Origin: Siphonodentalium dalli
Taxonomy: Eukaryota; Mollusca; Scaphopoda; Gadilida; Siphonodentaliidae
Reading direction: 5' to 3'
NCBI GenBank assembly: GCA_032622095.1
Contig: CP136064.1
Coordinates: forward strand, 213,604,205-213,668,204
DNA length: 64,000 nt
This document shows, piece after piece, positions 46,460 through 58,420 of this stretch. The position numbers were made by a program, and so were the translations under genes. Each line of letters starts with the position of its first letter. Position 1 is the stretch's first letter. A model generated the notes under the pieces. That model did not search any database, was not told the DNA's origin, and saw nothing but the letters and a program-made list of their open reading frames with translations.

Positions 46460-47943
46460 ATGTGGAGTTTTTCGATCTTATCCTTGATAGTGGACTAGTA
46501 CCTCGTGCCTGGACTGAAGGGATACTCCACCCAATCTACAAGCAAAAAGGCGACTGTTTAGATCCAACTAACTACAGAAAAATTACACTTTAAAGATGTC
46601 TATCGAAACTATTCTCAAGCATTCTGAACAGTCGACTTACTCCGTTCTTGCACTTGAATAACATACAAACAGAAAGTCAGGCTGGATTCCGTAAAGTCTA
46701 CTCAATAGCAGATCATATCTCCCCCCGTTATGCCATAAGGGAGTTACTTAAAGCTAAGAAGAACGTCTGTTTTGTGCTTTTATTGACTTTTCAAAAGCTT
46801 TTGACTCGGTATGGCGAGCTGTTCAAATGCAGAAACTGATTAAATATAAAATTGATGGAAAAATCCTTGCAGTTATCAAAGCATTGTATAATAACCTGAA
46901 ACTTTGTATTCGCACGAAAAAGCACGAATCGAGCTTCATCAACAGTAGATTCGGCCTAAAACAGGGAGACAACTTATCACCTCTCCTATACGCCCTATAC
47001 GCCAACGATATCGAAAGCTATTATGGTGTAGATATATCAGATTTAGAAAGCGAGTTTTACATAAAACTTTTTATCCTGATATATGCGGACGATACTGTCC
47101 TACTGGCACATTCAGCCGACGATCTCCAATGTACCCTTCACAAATTCTCTAACAACTGTAAGCAGTGGAAACTTAATATCAACGTAACAAAAACCAATGT
47201 ACTTAAAATTTGCTTTTGCAGTTCCAATGGGGGTGTATGGGTCAATCACACATTATCTAGTCTCGACAGATTTAAGAAGTCGGTCAAGTGTAGGCTTGAA
47301 GATCTATTCATACAAGAATGGAGAGGTACATTATCTAATTCACATAAGTATGCCTTATACAGAATTATAAAACACGACTTCACCAAAGAAAAATTCCTCT
47401 CTTTCGTGAAAAAGGACACCGTCCAAATACTTCTGAAATTTCGTACCCGCAACCACCAATTACCAATCGAATCTGGTGCATGGATTAACTCAGATTATTC
47501 CGATAGACTATGTACACTATATGGTACAAATATAGGGGACGAATTCCACGTAATATTACAATGCCCGTGTTTAAAAAACATGCGAGTCAAAAACATGAAC
47601 AAATACTATTATTGTAGACCAAATACCATCAAATTAAGCGATCTTTTTAACTGTAAACGACGTAAAACCTTGAAAAACCTTTATTTATTCATTAGACGGG
47701 TCCTTATTTTATTCAAAAGCTCCTGAGGCATAATATATAAGTGATAGTTTAAAATCCGACATTTGCACAACCATGGGCTGTTCTCAATCAACTGTTTTGA
47801 TTAAAATATGTGTAATTTTCACCGCGCACCACTTTTGTAATTTGCACAGAAATGATATGCACTGTTCAATTGTATTCCACCACGCTCTATTGTGTCATAT
47901 TTGACGATTTGAGTGAATAAATAATTAAATTGAATTGAATTGA
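46460..47943 (+). pseudogene. Decayed LINE: RT fragment joined to C-terminal region
   Basis: It begins in an RT '..GILHPIYKQKGDC' block (about 46520), has stops and frameshifts up to 46830, then a 299-codon frame (46827-47726) with 'LKQGDNLSPLLYALYANDI' and YADD at about 47082-47093. Near 47225 RT sequence switches directly into a C-terminal region with a 'C..LYGT...DEFHVILQC' zinc-like motif, so the thumb/connecting part is deleted. The 3' end is AAATTGAATTGAATTG, like the tails at 30-405. Not functional. Confidence 0.8.
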
Positions 47944-48655
47944 CATCCTGATATATATAGTTGTTGATCTTAGTCGATAAAATAAACCGCCAAGTTTGAC
48001 ACCTCATGGCTAATGTGCTAGAATTGTCCAAGGACTCAACCCCAAATCCAATTTCCCTTGGTCTACGGGCCTTGGATACTCCATATAATTGTTATAGTTG
48101 TGCATACCTACTTGTTTCGGTAAAATCTCATGTGATGAAAAAAAAAATCGCAGAATACTTAGACTTGGTTTATATCAATACCGTGACAGCCTACGCTGTT
48201 GTGAGAGTAATACATAATTTGGCAGAAAATCGTTTTCGTTTTGTAACACCTACTGGGTGCACATAAACTATGGATCTCTTGTAGACAACGAAGTCGTTTA
48301 ATGATTCTCGTTGTTTTCTGATACACATACATGGTACATCACATGTCCACTCTAATTTGTCACGAAGACGAACTAGTAGGATATATTTAATTATTATTAG
48401 ACTAATACAATTACCATACCCATCCATTGTCGTTTTTACCACAGCGCTGTATCTTATATAATATTGTGGTTCTTATGTCGCACATGGGACTAGAACAATA
48501 AACATATATACAAGACACACACTGTTTCATAATTTATCATAGATGTCTATTTTTAAAGTGTCTATTATAATTAGCGCATAGATGACCGTATGTTATATTC
48601 TACATGCAGATCAAACAAACCCGAAGCCTTGTTTTAAGCTTTATATCGATCGAAG
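47944..48655. other. Intron 1 segment, nothing certain
   Basis: The first 60 bp resemble 46235-46290 ('CCTGA.ATATATA', 'AGTTTTGACACCTCA'), possibly a diverged long target duplication of the LINE. Otherwise no feature. Confidence 0.4.
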
Positions 48656-48660
48656 ACCAT

Positions 48661-50639
48661 CACAGTGGCTAAACCGTACAAACATATAATCGGAAGTTGC
48701 TTTTGCCAAGACGAAAAATTCTATTTTTAGAACATAAATACTACAGAAGAATCAAAACAACACCATCAAAACAAGTGTTTAGACCGGATAAACGGTTATT
48801 CAACAGCAATACACGTCAGTATAAATTGTACGTACACATTTGCCGATCACAAGCGGGCTGCATTTGAGCGAAGGATTCTTTTCTATAGATATAAACGGCC
48901 TTTGATCACTTCAGAAAATAATTTTCTCACAAAAATTCCCTCTTCAAATGTCATTTTAACACATATACAGCATGTGTCGAAATCCAATTATATCGCAACG
49001 GAAAGGCCGTTGTGTGTGCAACATACATTGAGATTAACTTGGCTCGAGTGTATTCACAATCTGAAAGTAGAGACTATTTATTTCAGTGGACACCCCACTC
49101 TTCAGTCTGGACGCCTAGTTGTTTAAGATGCTGATCACCAGTTGTCAAAAATATGTACGTCAAGTTGTGATGATGGGATTTGTGTGGAAAGACGAATCCA
49201 TGATTTAGGTTTCCATATTAGACATGTTCCTCCTCCCGATGGTCCGTATTAACCTTCAGTCACACGACGAATGCACTGTTCCCTTCCACATCCGTTTTCA
49301 GATTTCTCGACAAAAGTTGTTCTTATATGTTCAAGCACCGAACGTAATGTATCAATTAGTACCGTGCTGAAATCTTTAAATGTATTTGAAATCTATTTTA
49401 AATTGTATTATGACATTGAATTACATGATGTAGTTCATCGAAAAGCATGGTACGTAATTGAATACTTCTGCTCTATACATGTATACATATCATGCATATT
49501 ACTTCTCATTTTCCGGTGACTCAACAGATGAAACTCGATCTTTTCAATATAATTACCAAAAGCATTTCAAATAAAATTATGTAAACATAATATAATAATG
49601 TAGAATTAAACTTATTGAAAAACATAAAACCTCAAGTCTTGAATGTTCGTTATCAGGAAACTGAAATATGCATGTACAACCAAAATCGACATCGCATGAC
49701 ATCTCTCTTAACGGGGTGCTTCCGTACCTAACACACTTTTTCAGATCGATATTATGATCAGAAGACATATTTAGGCACAGTGAACCGTAAAATATAGTCT
49801 ATCTCTCCAGTTAACGAATATTGACAATTGCGATGTTGTCGTCCCAATTGTGACACAATATGTCTTATCCACATATCTCAGCCAAGTCTACTTATGTGGA
49901 CATCTGTGGTGTTATTGGAGACACTGTGTCTAAAATGTGGGTATATATAGTCCTGTATCCAGGGACTTTGTGATGTGCGAGCGCTATCAACCGCCCATTG
50001 TTTTGGGTTTTCAATATGAATCTAAATCGAACTACCAATGGGCAGGGTGGGGTTGGGAGGTAATTTTCTCCAATCGTTTGTCTGTGAGCCTCTGCCGGAA
50101 AATTCCAACTCAAGAGGTGCAACTCGAAGCTAGCACTTTTCGGGACTGGCAAGTCGATATTCATGTTGTGATACACAAGGAGGCATTCGCCGTCACGACC
50201 CCTTCGTCACATCACCGTAAATATAAGGCGATGGTGCACATACGACCTATATGTTTTATTAGTAAATTCCCACGCATACATAATTTCATCATATAATATA
50301 ATATACAGCCCCACCCAAATTACAGTTTGTTACTTGTTAAAATGACATTTGAGAAGGGAATTTTCGCGAGGAAATTATTTTCTTAAGTGACCAAATTAAG
50401 GCCGTTTTTATCTATAGAAAAGAGTCCTTGGTTCAAATGGAGCCCGCTTGCGATCGGCAAATGTGTATGTACAATTTATACCGACGTTTATTGCTGTTGA
50501 GAAACCATCTATCCGGTCTAAAAACTTGTTTTGATGGTGTTGTTTTGATTCTTCTGTAGTATTTATGTTCTAAAAATAGAATGTTGCGTCTTGACGAAAG
50601 CAACTTCCGGTTATTTGTGTGTACGGTTTAGCCATTGTG
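48661..50639. mobile_element. 1979-bp non-autonomous element with Transib/RAG-like ends
   Basis: The left end is CACAGTGGCTAAACCGTAC; the right end is the complement of CACAATGGCTAAACCGTAC. ACCAT lies on both sides (48656-48660, 50640-50644), a 5-bp target duplication. The inverted repeats extend about 300 bp (to about 48962 and from about 50336) with indels. No transposase frame is seen. Termini of the CAC.(A/G)TG type plus a 5-bp duplication are known for Transib and RAG-related transposons; assignment is inference. Confidence 0.78.
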
Positions 50640-50751
50640 ACCATGTCATTATTACAAAGTGCAAATTCGTTTATTCATTTCGACGGATCGATCGAACTTT
50701 CAGAGAAAAACAATCCGTCAACTAAGACTAGTGTATAAAATGCCTACTGAC

Positions 50752-50820
50752 CTTCGAATTCCACCACCTCTATATACGTTGGAGGATCTCGTTTCGGCAG
50801 CCCATTCTCTGCCATTATTG
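50752..50820 (-). CDS. Host exon 1 candidate: N-terminus with PPxY
   Basis: Minus strand: acceptor TTATGTTTATTTCAG is followed by CAATA and ATG at 50815, then 'MAENGLPKRDPPTYIEVVEF' and donor GTCAGT. The exon ends with one base, matching exon 2 (Asp) and equally exon 3 or 4. PPTY is a WW-domain ligand motif. Because an acceptor precedes it and the frame is open upstream, the ATG might not be the start; a further exon, at least a 5' UTR exon, should lie at higher coordinates. It lies 112 bp from the Transib-like element. Confidence 0.6.
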
Positions 50821-50989
50821 CTGAAATAAACATAACACAAAGGTAAATCAGCAATTGATAGAAAGTCGCACATTGTATTTTCCTGTACGTCCAGGGGTAA
50901 ATACTATGAAGTCATTTCTTTGTAAGATTCTACAATTGTTTGCAAGAATTAACAATTCGTCATTCAGCTAATACTATGAACCTACAATT

Positions 50990-52900
50990 CCTAAAAAAAT
51001 TGGCGACATATTTCACTTCTTAATGTGTCATACAAAATTTTTATCCAGTATACTTTCTGAAAGATTGAAATGTGCAATTCAAGATCTTATTCATCATGAC
51101 CAGATCGGGTTTTTAAAAGTTAGATTCATTGGCGAAATTATACGATTAATATCAGACATCCTGTCCACAACAAAATCTGCTAATATTTCTGGACTACTTG
51201 TACTCATTGACTTCGAAAACGCTTTTGATTCGGTCTCCTGGTCATTCTTGTCGTCAGTCTTAAAATACTTCAACATTGGGGATAATTTTATTAAAATAAT
51301 TAATTGCTTGTATAACGGTATATCGCCAAACGTCAATATAAACGGGCATGTGTCTCGTAGCTTCAGAATCTCGAGGGACTGCCGCCAAGGTGATCCAATT
51401 TCGCCTTACATTTTTTGTATTGTGTGCAGAAATATTGGGTATAGGACTCCGGAAACGGAAAAATATCAAAGGTATTAAGATAGGAAATTCAGATTTTAAA
51501 CTTTCACAATATGCTGACGATACTTCATTATTTCTTGATGGTGACCTCCAAAGCCTTGACAATGCATTCGAGCTATTACATGACTTTTATATTATTTCAG
51601 GTTTAAAAATTAATTACGACAAAACAGATGCGGTATGGATTGGTAAGAAAAGAGTACCGACTCTATATGTGACAGATGGAAAATAAGATGGCTATCAAAT
51701 GGTTTTAAAGTTATCGGTGTAAATTCCCAATTAGATGCCCATGATATATTTTTGAATAATTACATTACAGCGAACAACCAGCGAACAATTCTTTCTGTGT
51801 GGTATAAAAGACACTTGACGGTTATCGAGAGAGAATCACAATATTCAAGTCATTAGTGCTTTCTAAATTCTCGTTTTTATTTATGACAATTCCAAATTCA
51901 TAAAAAGACATTCTTAACCGACATAAATAAAGACATTTATAATTTCATATGGGATAAAAAAAACCTGACAAAATTGCTAGGAAATATTTTCAACAAGACT
52001 ATTCCATGGGAGGTTGTAAAATGAATGATATCCAAACGTTTATGCATTCATGAAAATATCATGGACGAAGCGCTACACAAATCAACCGGAAGCTTGGCAA
52101 AACATCGTCCGATATAAAATGGATTGTAAAAATAATGACGGTATAATCTCTTCAATAAAAAAATACCTAACTAAAAAAAACTGAAAGATGGATTTTTTTT
52201 ACAACAAATGTACATATACAGAGTTCGAACCCCAGTGGGGGATAAACGGAAAGGTATTGTACACTATTATAGTTAAACAACACATGAATAACTATAGATA
52301 TTTACATGCATGCTGAAAATGTAGTACATAACATTGCACATGTATGGCATACAAGTATTCCGTAAATATTATTTAGTATTGTAAAAACTGATGTTTAAAA
52401 CACGAATGCTGACCAGACATGTGTCGTGTTGTGTGACTTACCTTATAGTATGCTTACTTATTTAAATCATATAGTGAGTAAAATTAATTGTATAGCACCA
52501 ATCCACGCCGTACATTATCACGTTACGTAAATATACAACATTTTAAGATTGTAGCTCGATGCTAACACTAATTAATAATCCATAAATTTTATTATATTGC
52601 ATTATATAATTAGCAAATATATACCTAACATCACGAGGGAATCAGAAACAAATATAAACAATACATATACCCAATATTTCATTATATTTATTATTATAAC
52701 TAATGGATATTTAATATAACTAAATAACACAACATTCATAAAACCATTCACTTCACACTCTTTTTTCTCTTCTACCTTTCTATTCTAAAAAAAAAATGAA
52801 CGAGACAAAAACTGTTTTATTACCAAACATGAACTGTAATATACTATTAGCATAATGTATTTGTCTTTTTTTTCAAATACAAATTTATAAAAAAAAAAAA
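50990..52900 (+). mobile_element. 5'-truncated L1-like LINE with poly-A tail
   Basis: A 19-bp target duplication (ATACTATGAACCTACAATT at 50971-50989; one mismatch at 52901-52919) encloses 1911 bp ending in about 12 A. RT motifs in two frames: 'LVLIDFENAFDSVSW', 'DCRQGDPISPYIF', then after a frameshift near 51430 'QYADDTSLFLDG' and 'SGLKINYDKTDAVWIG' (to about 51655). Further C-terminal sequence is decayed to about 52130. Residue pattern and poly-A tail fit the L1/Tx1 group. Stops make it non-functional. Confidence 0.85.
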
Positions 52901-52919
52901 ATACTATGAACCTACGATT

Positions 52920-53935
52920 ACAAAGATAAATCACAAATGTATGTGTTCTTTGTAACTAATAACATCTCCCAATCACAAAGAATTATCGAGTACTATAACA
53001 GTTCATTGAAAGTTTCAAGTTTGAGGAACGTGACTAGAAGGTCTTCGTATGGAGTGTCCAACATAACTTTTCAGTTGTTCACACCCTTAAACCGGATCAT
53101 ATACCCATCTATGATACGCATGGACGTTACGACATGGGATCGATACGTTTATCAGCTGGAAATCTCATCTACGGCCCAATGGGATGTCGCGACAAGGGAG
53201 TTGGGGTTGGGTCTCTCACCCCAGTTGGACATTTCATACCTGACAAAACATTAGTTGGAAAATTCACAACAACAATAAATTTGAAATTGTTATCGTAGTT
53301 TGATTTTCCAATAATTTATTAGTGGGAAATGTGTTGGTTATAGACCAACATTTTTATATTTTCCTACGTTGGCCAATGAAATGGTCATCATTTAGAAATT
53401 AGACAAGCTTAGGAGGGTATCAGGTTGGATTTTTTCAACACTTGGAAAGCTTATAATGCGAGTCCAGAAGCTAGAAATTTGCAAGTTTCATGTTCAGATT
53501 TCAAACTTTTATCATGGTCCCACCCCCGTGGCCAGTCAAAAACTGCTAACCATAATGATTTAAGAAACCAAATCGGAGGGGGAGAATTTGACTGGAGTTA
53601 GACCGCTAGATGTTAATATTTGCAGGTTCATATTTCAATATTTTCTCACACATGGTTGAACCTTGCAGTGGATTTTATTCCTCCCCGGGCCGGATGTGAG
53701 TAACCAGTTGGGGAAAAAGCCCAATGGGGAGGGGTGCAAACGAAATGAGTCGCCACCAAACACTATATGCCACCACGTCTCTGATACACGTTGGTGACTG
53801 ATATCATAACAATATGTGTCCATAGTGAGTGTTACTTGTGGTATTATATAGCCAACATTAGCAGGTTATATGCACATAGCATAATCAAAGATATCTCGAA
53901 AAATGTAAACGGTGAGTGAAGTTTTTTGTGGAATA
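52920..53935. other. No feature recognised
   Basis: AT-rich sequence with small ORFs lacking motifs. It may hold the 5' part of the host gene, but I found no convincing splice pair. Confidence 0.45.
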
Positions 53936-54540
53936 TGCGGGGGTCTGTTCATTCGTTTATTTCGTGGTTTTGCTCAACCATGAAATCAACAACCAACGAA
54001 ATAATTGACTCTTGCGTTGAATGAGCAAAAACCCATATACGAGAAGGAAATGAAGATAGGGTATTACGTCTGTTTTCGACATGTCGTAAAATATATGCAG
54101 AAAACACGGAATACAGATGAAACGTAATCTTTTTCAATAAAATATCATTCATTCACCGAATACAATTGATATGCTACATCATCTGATCTCGTCTATAATA
54201 GTTTGTATAACAATGGCCAATGCATTGGTTTCTTTAAAGGGCTATTGGTTTACTAGTAACCACGTGCATACTACATAGGACAATAAATAGTTACTTGGCC
54301 AAAGTTTGAAATGAAGCTGGTAGCTATTATGGTAACGATTACGCGATGTGCTTTCAGTGCAGGAACACCTTGGGGTCGAATTTCTTAATATTACTCAAAC
54401 ATGTCATGCAGCTGCTATTGTATAGGACCTGCTGATGTGCATAAAATGATATCTGATCGATGAATTCATGTACCAACGAAAAAGCTTTTTGATGACAAGC
54501 CACGAAAATTGATTCGGACGATAACAAAGCCATTCATAGT
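53936..54540 (+). repeat. Dispersed repeat sharing GTGGTTTTGCTCAACCAC
   Basis: Matches 61082-61362: both have 'GGGGGTCTGTT', 'GTGGTTTTGCTCAACCA.GAA', 'CGTTGAATGA.CAAAAA' and, further on, 'TTTTGATGACAA.CCACGAA'. This copy has about 300 bp extra in the middle. Confidence 0.7.
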
Positions 54541-54678
54541 GTATATATACATCTTTCTATGCGATTTCATCAAGAGGTGCACTTTGGTAATTATAGGATG
54601 GATACCCCATCACCAAAATTGAGCCCATATAGCCGCGTCACTGCCTCGATATGTTATAAGACGGCAGGTCAGTTTGAA

Positions 54679-55242
54679 ACAAGAGGTGTGACTGTCCCAA
54701 TGGGACTAAGGATACCCCCGTGTTTTTAAAATACTAAGATGTCAGTAAACATTTAGTTAAAATAATAAAATAACAGTTCCAATTGCAGGTGCAAACCCTA
54801 ACCCCAATCATAAACCTATTGACCGAAAAATGTAGGAATAAAAGCTCGATAAAAGGGGAATAACTCCACAAAAAAAGTCGGACATACAGCATAATCGCAG
54901 GTGCACAGGTTCCCATGGTACAAAATATCAGTGCCAAGATTAAAAAACATTGACCTACTAAAAATGTAGGAATAAAAGCTCGGACAAAATTATGCATGTT
55001 GAGAACATGTTCTAATTCGAAAAAGGGGGGATAACTCCACCAAAAAAAGTCCGACAGACGTCATAATCGCAGGTGCACAGGTTTCCATGGTGGTTGATGT
55101 CTGTGCCAAGTTTCACGAAAATTGATATAAAAAACGACTGAGAAAAACTCCGGACAAATTTGTGTCAACGGACGACGGACGGACGACGAACGGACGGACA
55201 AGCTGATTCCAGTATACCCCCACAACTTTGCTACGGGGGTAT
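54679..55242 (+). mobile_element. Element related to 37585-38550
   Basis: It starts ACAAGAGGTGTG, with ATACCCCCGTG at 54712, and ends ACGGGGGTAT at 55242, an inverted pair. Inside are about three ~160-bp modules with 'ATAATCGCAGGTGCACAGG' and 'AATGTAGGAATAAAAGCTCG', then a GGACGGACGG-type stretch. Non-coding. Confidence 0.65.
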
Positions 55243-55444
55243 AATTATTGGATAACGACCCCTCCTTTGGGAGCGTATATATATATCACGTCCCTGCTTC
55301 GATATTATGGTGGACACCCCCTTACCAAACAGAACCTTTATAGCTACGCCCCTGCCTCGATTTGTGATGATACGAGGGCGGATCAGTTTGAAATTATAGG
55401 ATGATCACCCTCTCCCTTAACTGAGAACTTGTAACGTCCCTGCT

Positions 55445-58420
55445 TCCATATTGCAGATATCCTGTTCAACAGACCGAGTTTCAGGATACGGCATGTTCCA
55501 CAATAATAAATCTGAACGAGGAGTGGTTATTTATACACATACAGATTTGGAAGGACAACCAAGTAAATGCGTGAAAACAGAACATTTTGAAGAACGCGTG
55601 TGGGGTGAATGTAAAACGCAAAAAAAGAGAATCGCTGCTGATAGGATGTGAGCCCAAACACAGAAAAGGAAAACAACGAAACTTTGATCAAAATTCTGAA
55701 TGAAATTAAGCATTATGGTAGCAAAGACATTAACTTTCCATATATAACGTGGGACCGAGATCATCTGAAGATCTACACAGTTAATCGAACCTACTCGAGC
55801 ATGTCTCCTACACCAACTGCATGGTTGCGAAACCAACGAGACCTTATTTAACAAAGGTATATATCTATGACGAAATGCGAAAAAGCTTAAAGGAACAAGA
55901 CTGGACATTCTTTGAACATGAAAATGTGATAACATCATGGAAGGCATTTTATGGAATTATGAACGGACTGATAGAAAAGTATATGCCAATAACGAAAGAC
56001 AATCGTCCTTGCAAACGATATGATGCTTGGATAACCGGAGAAACCCTTAAAGGCCCGGGCGGCGTTCGTTGCAGAAATATTAATATTTGTTCAAATCGCC
56101 ATCAACAGAAGGAATATTAAAATATATATAGTTTTGTTCATATGCCAAACAAAATCAGCGCGTAAATAGCATATTGTCGTCAAGACGTACGATGGTGTAC
56201 GTAAACAAGAGCCTGCTCGTGTTACGGAAGTGTTGCTTCTGTTTACATAACACAGCGCAATTCTAGTGGTTAAATGATATAAACGCTCTTTATTATTTCA
56301 ATATCAGGAAAACAGTAACAACTAACGCTCTTTATGTTTACCATATCCGGATCTAAACAAAAGCCAGGCTATGTAACGTTTTTTGCTTTTGTTTACATAA
56401 CAAAGGAAACGCATTTGACAATAACATACTGTTTATGCCATATTTCTGATTGGTATAGGAACAAGGTCTGTCTATATTTTACTATTCTTTCTGTTTATGG
56501 CGGTTTTTGACGGAGGTGAATATTTTAACGCCGCCATTATCTTTAACTCAATAAGGAGGGAGCGGAGGGCTTACACAAAGTACAAGAAAACGAAAAATAA
56601 GGAGGATTATCTATCTTATAAGAAATTTCGTGAAAACGCCTATAAAAATATCAAAGATGCTAAGAAATCATTTGAACATTAATTATCATGCGAGTGTAGA
56701 GGAAATCCAAAGGCTTTTTGGACTTATGTTAAAAGCAAAACTTAGATAAAACACGGAATAGCGGACGTAAGATGTCCTATAACATCGAAAATATCAGAAG
56801 ACAACAAAGAGAATCTTAAATACATTTTTATCCAGTGTATTTACAAAGGAAAACCTTGAATATGTATCTGGGTTAGAACCAGCAAATAAAGATATTTTCG
56901 CGTGCGATTTACAGATGACGGCACTTGCAGTTGAAAATAAATTTAGAAAGTTGAATATATCAAAAAGTCACCACCCAGATAATCTGCCATCAGAAATATT
57001 GAAGGAAATAACAAGCGAAATATGCGTGCCTTTGTGCTTTCTATTCAACAAATCAATATTTTGTTTTGTTTATACAAAAAGGGAGCCAACGGTGAAACTG
57101 GAAACTATCGTCCGGTGAGTTTGACTTGTATTCTGTGAAAAATCCTAGAGTCATTCTTCAGAGAAACAATTATGCGGCACATGAAAGACAATGATTTATT
57201 TTCAGACTGCCAACACGGATTTCGAGAAAGGCAACATATCGAACATATGGACAACGCGACAACGCAAATTTACACATTGAACCCCGTAGAATGTAATATA
57301 TCTTGACTTCAAGAAAGCGTTCGACACGGTTCCCCACGTGAGGCTTTTAAAGAAACTTGAAGCATATGGATTTAAGAAAAAAATTCTCAGTTGGATTGGA
57401 AATTTCTTGAGTGATCGTAAGCAAAATGTTGTGACGAACGACGCCTCGTCGACATGGAAGAATGTAACCAGCTAAGTTCCTAAAGGAAGTGTAATTAGCC
57501 CAGCATTGTTTCTGGTATATATAAATGATATACCAGAAAATGTTAGCTGCCTCTGCATGATATTTGCCGACACAAAACTTATTGCCCATCCTATTACGGA
57601 AAATATTCAAAATGCTATCGATTCAGTGTGCCAGTGGTCTCTTAGATGGCATTTAGATTTAAAATCATCAAAACTTAATATAACGCACTATGGCTTCCAT
57701 ACTCCAAAAACAGTTTGCTATGACAGGTACACCAGACAAGAAATAATAGTCTCACATTTTGAAACAGATCTGGGAATTCACATCGATGATCAGTTGAAAT
57801 TTAAAAAACATGCCAGCACCAGTATTAGCAAAGCCAAGCAAATTCTTGGAATCATATGCAGAACCTTCACCGAATAAAACTTAGAAACATTCACAAGACC
57901 TTACTCCTCAATAATGCGGCCAATTAATGAGTATGGACATCGCATATGGAACCCTCACCTACTTACACATTAGACATAGGTCATTAGAAAGTGTGCAGAG
58001 GCGAGCGACACTCATAGTTCCGTGGCTGCGGAAATATTCGTATGAAGATAGACTCTCTATACCTAGACTAATGTCCATCTAGGCGACTACGTGGCAACAT
58101 AACAGAGGTATACAAAATAAAGAGGGGCATTAAAACGTCAAAGGCGAAACGCTATTCGCTGATACACCATAAGCACCGACTAGAGGCCATTCTTGTAAAA
58201 TGAGGATCGAACACATGAATAAAGATGTCAGAAATACTTTTTTTACACAGAGAATTCGACCAATGTGGAATAGGCTGCCAAATGAGGTCGTAACTACTGA
58301 AACTTTAAACCAGTTCAAGGAATTGTTGGACTACCACTATGTTGACATATACTATCAAAGAGACTCACCATACTATTGTATTGTTCGTGTAATTTTTAAA
58401 CAAGTAAGCGCCTGAACTGA
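55445..58420 (+). pseudogene. Heavily decayed LINE (endonuclease and RT remains)
   Basis: Pieces in several frames keep the LINE order. Endonuclease-like 'GYGMFHNNKSERGVVIYTH' and 'FEERVWGE' lie near 55480-55610; the linker '..DWTFFEHENVITSWKAFY' near 55900; RT blocks 'GNYRPVSLTCI' (57100), 'ANSDC-HGFR'-like (57205) and 'FADTKLIAHP' (57560); and the C-terminal 'FFTQRIRPMWNRLPNEVV' with W at 58266, typical of CR1/Jockey-type ORF2 ends. Many stops and shifts; a 440-bp element is nested at 56085-56525. Confidence 0.75.
56085..56525 (+). mobile_element. Dispersed ~450-bp non-autonomous element, copy 2
   Basis: Matches 26205-26655 throughout. It interrupts the decayed LINE, so it arrived after that insertion. 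Short AAATATT-type ends; no ORF. Confidence 0.7.

Larger units (their letters stand above)
1071..50820 (-). other. Host gene model: transmembrane SPFH/Band-7-like protein
   Basis: This entry ties together eight minus-strand exons: 50752-50820, 45589-45729, 43779-44387, 33644-33671, 31550-31679, 24873-25066, 21689-21792 and 1071-1252. Intron phases in that order are 1, 1, 1, 2, 0, 2, 1, and every junction agrees. About 484 codons result, still open at the left edge. Layout: a short N-terminus with PPTY and a five-Arg cluster, a long Lys-rich repeat region, a basic stop-transfer stretch, one TM helix, then an SPFH-like fold ending in a Cys-rich insert and the '..GEVSFPDELL..' segment. Membership of the SPFH/Band-7 superfamily is from remembered family pattern; orthology is unknown. 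The model could also hide alternative isoforms, because exons 1-3 are phase-symmetric. Confidence 0.6.

Noticed and set aside
49937-50296. 119-codon ORF inside the Transib-like element, possible transposase remnant
   Set aside because: No transposase motif and no similarity in layout to a catalytic core; treated as chance.
52223-52233. tRNA-like B box (GTTCGAACCCC), also at about 24060
   Set aside because: No A box at the right distance and no cloverleaf; the 52.2-kb site lies in a decayed LINE.
52430-52460. Donor-like GTAAGTCAC on the minus strand as an upstream host exon
   Set aside because: Preceding sequence shows no coding pattern and lies in the L1-like insertion.
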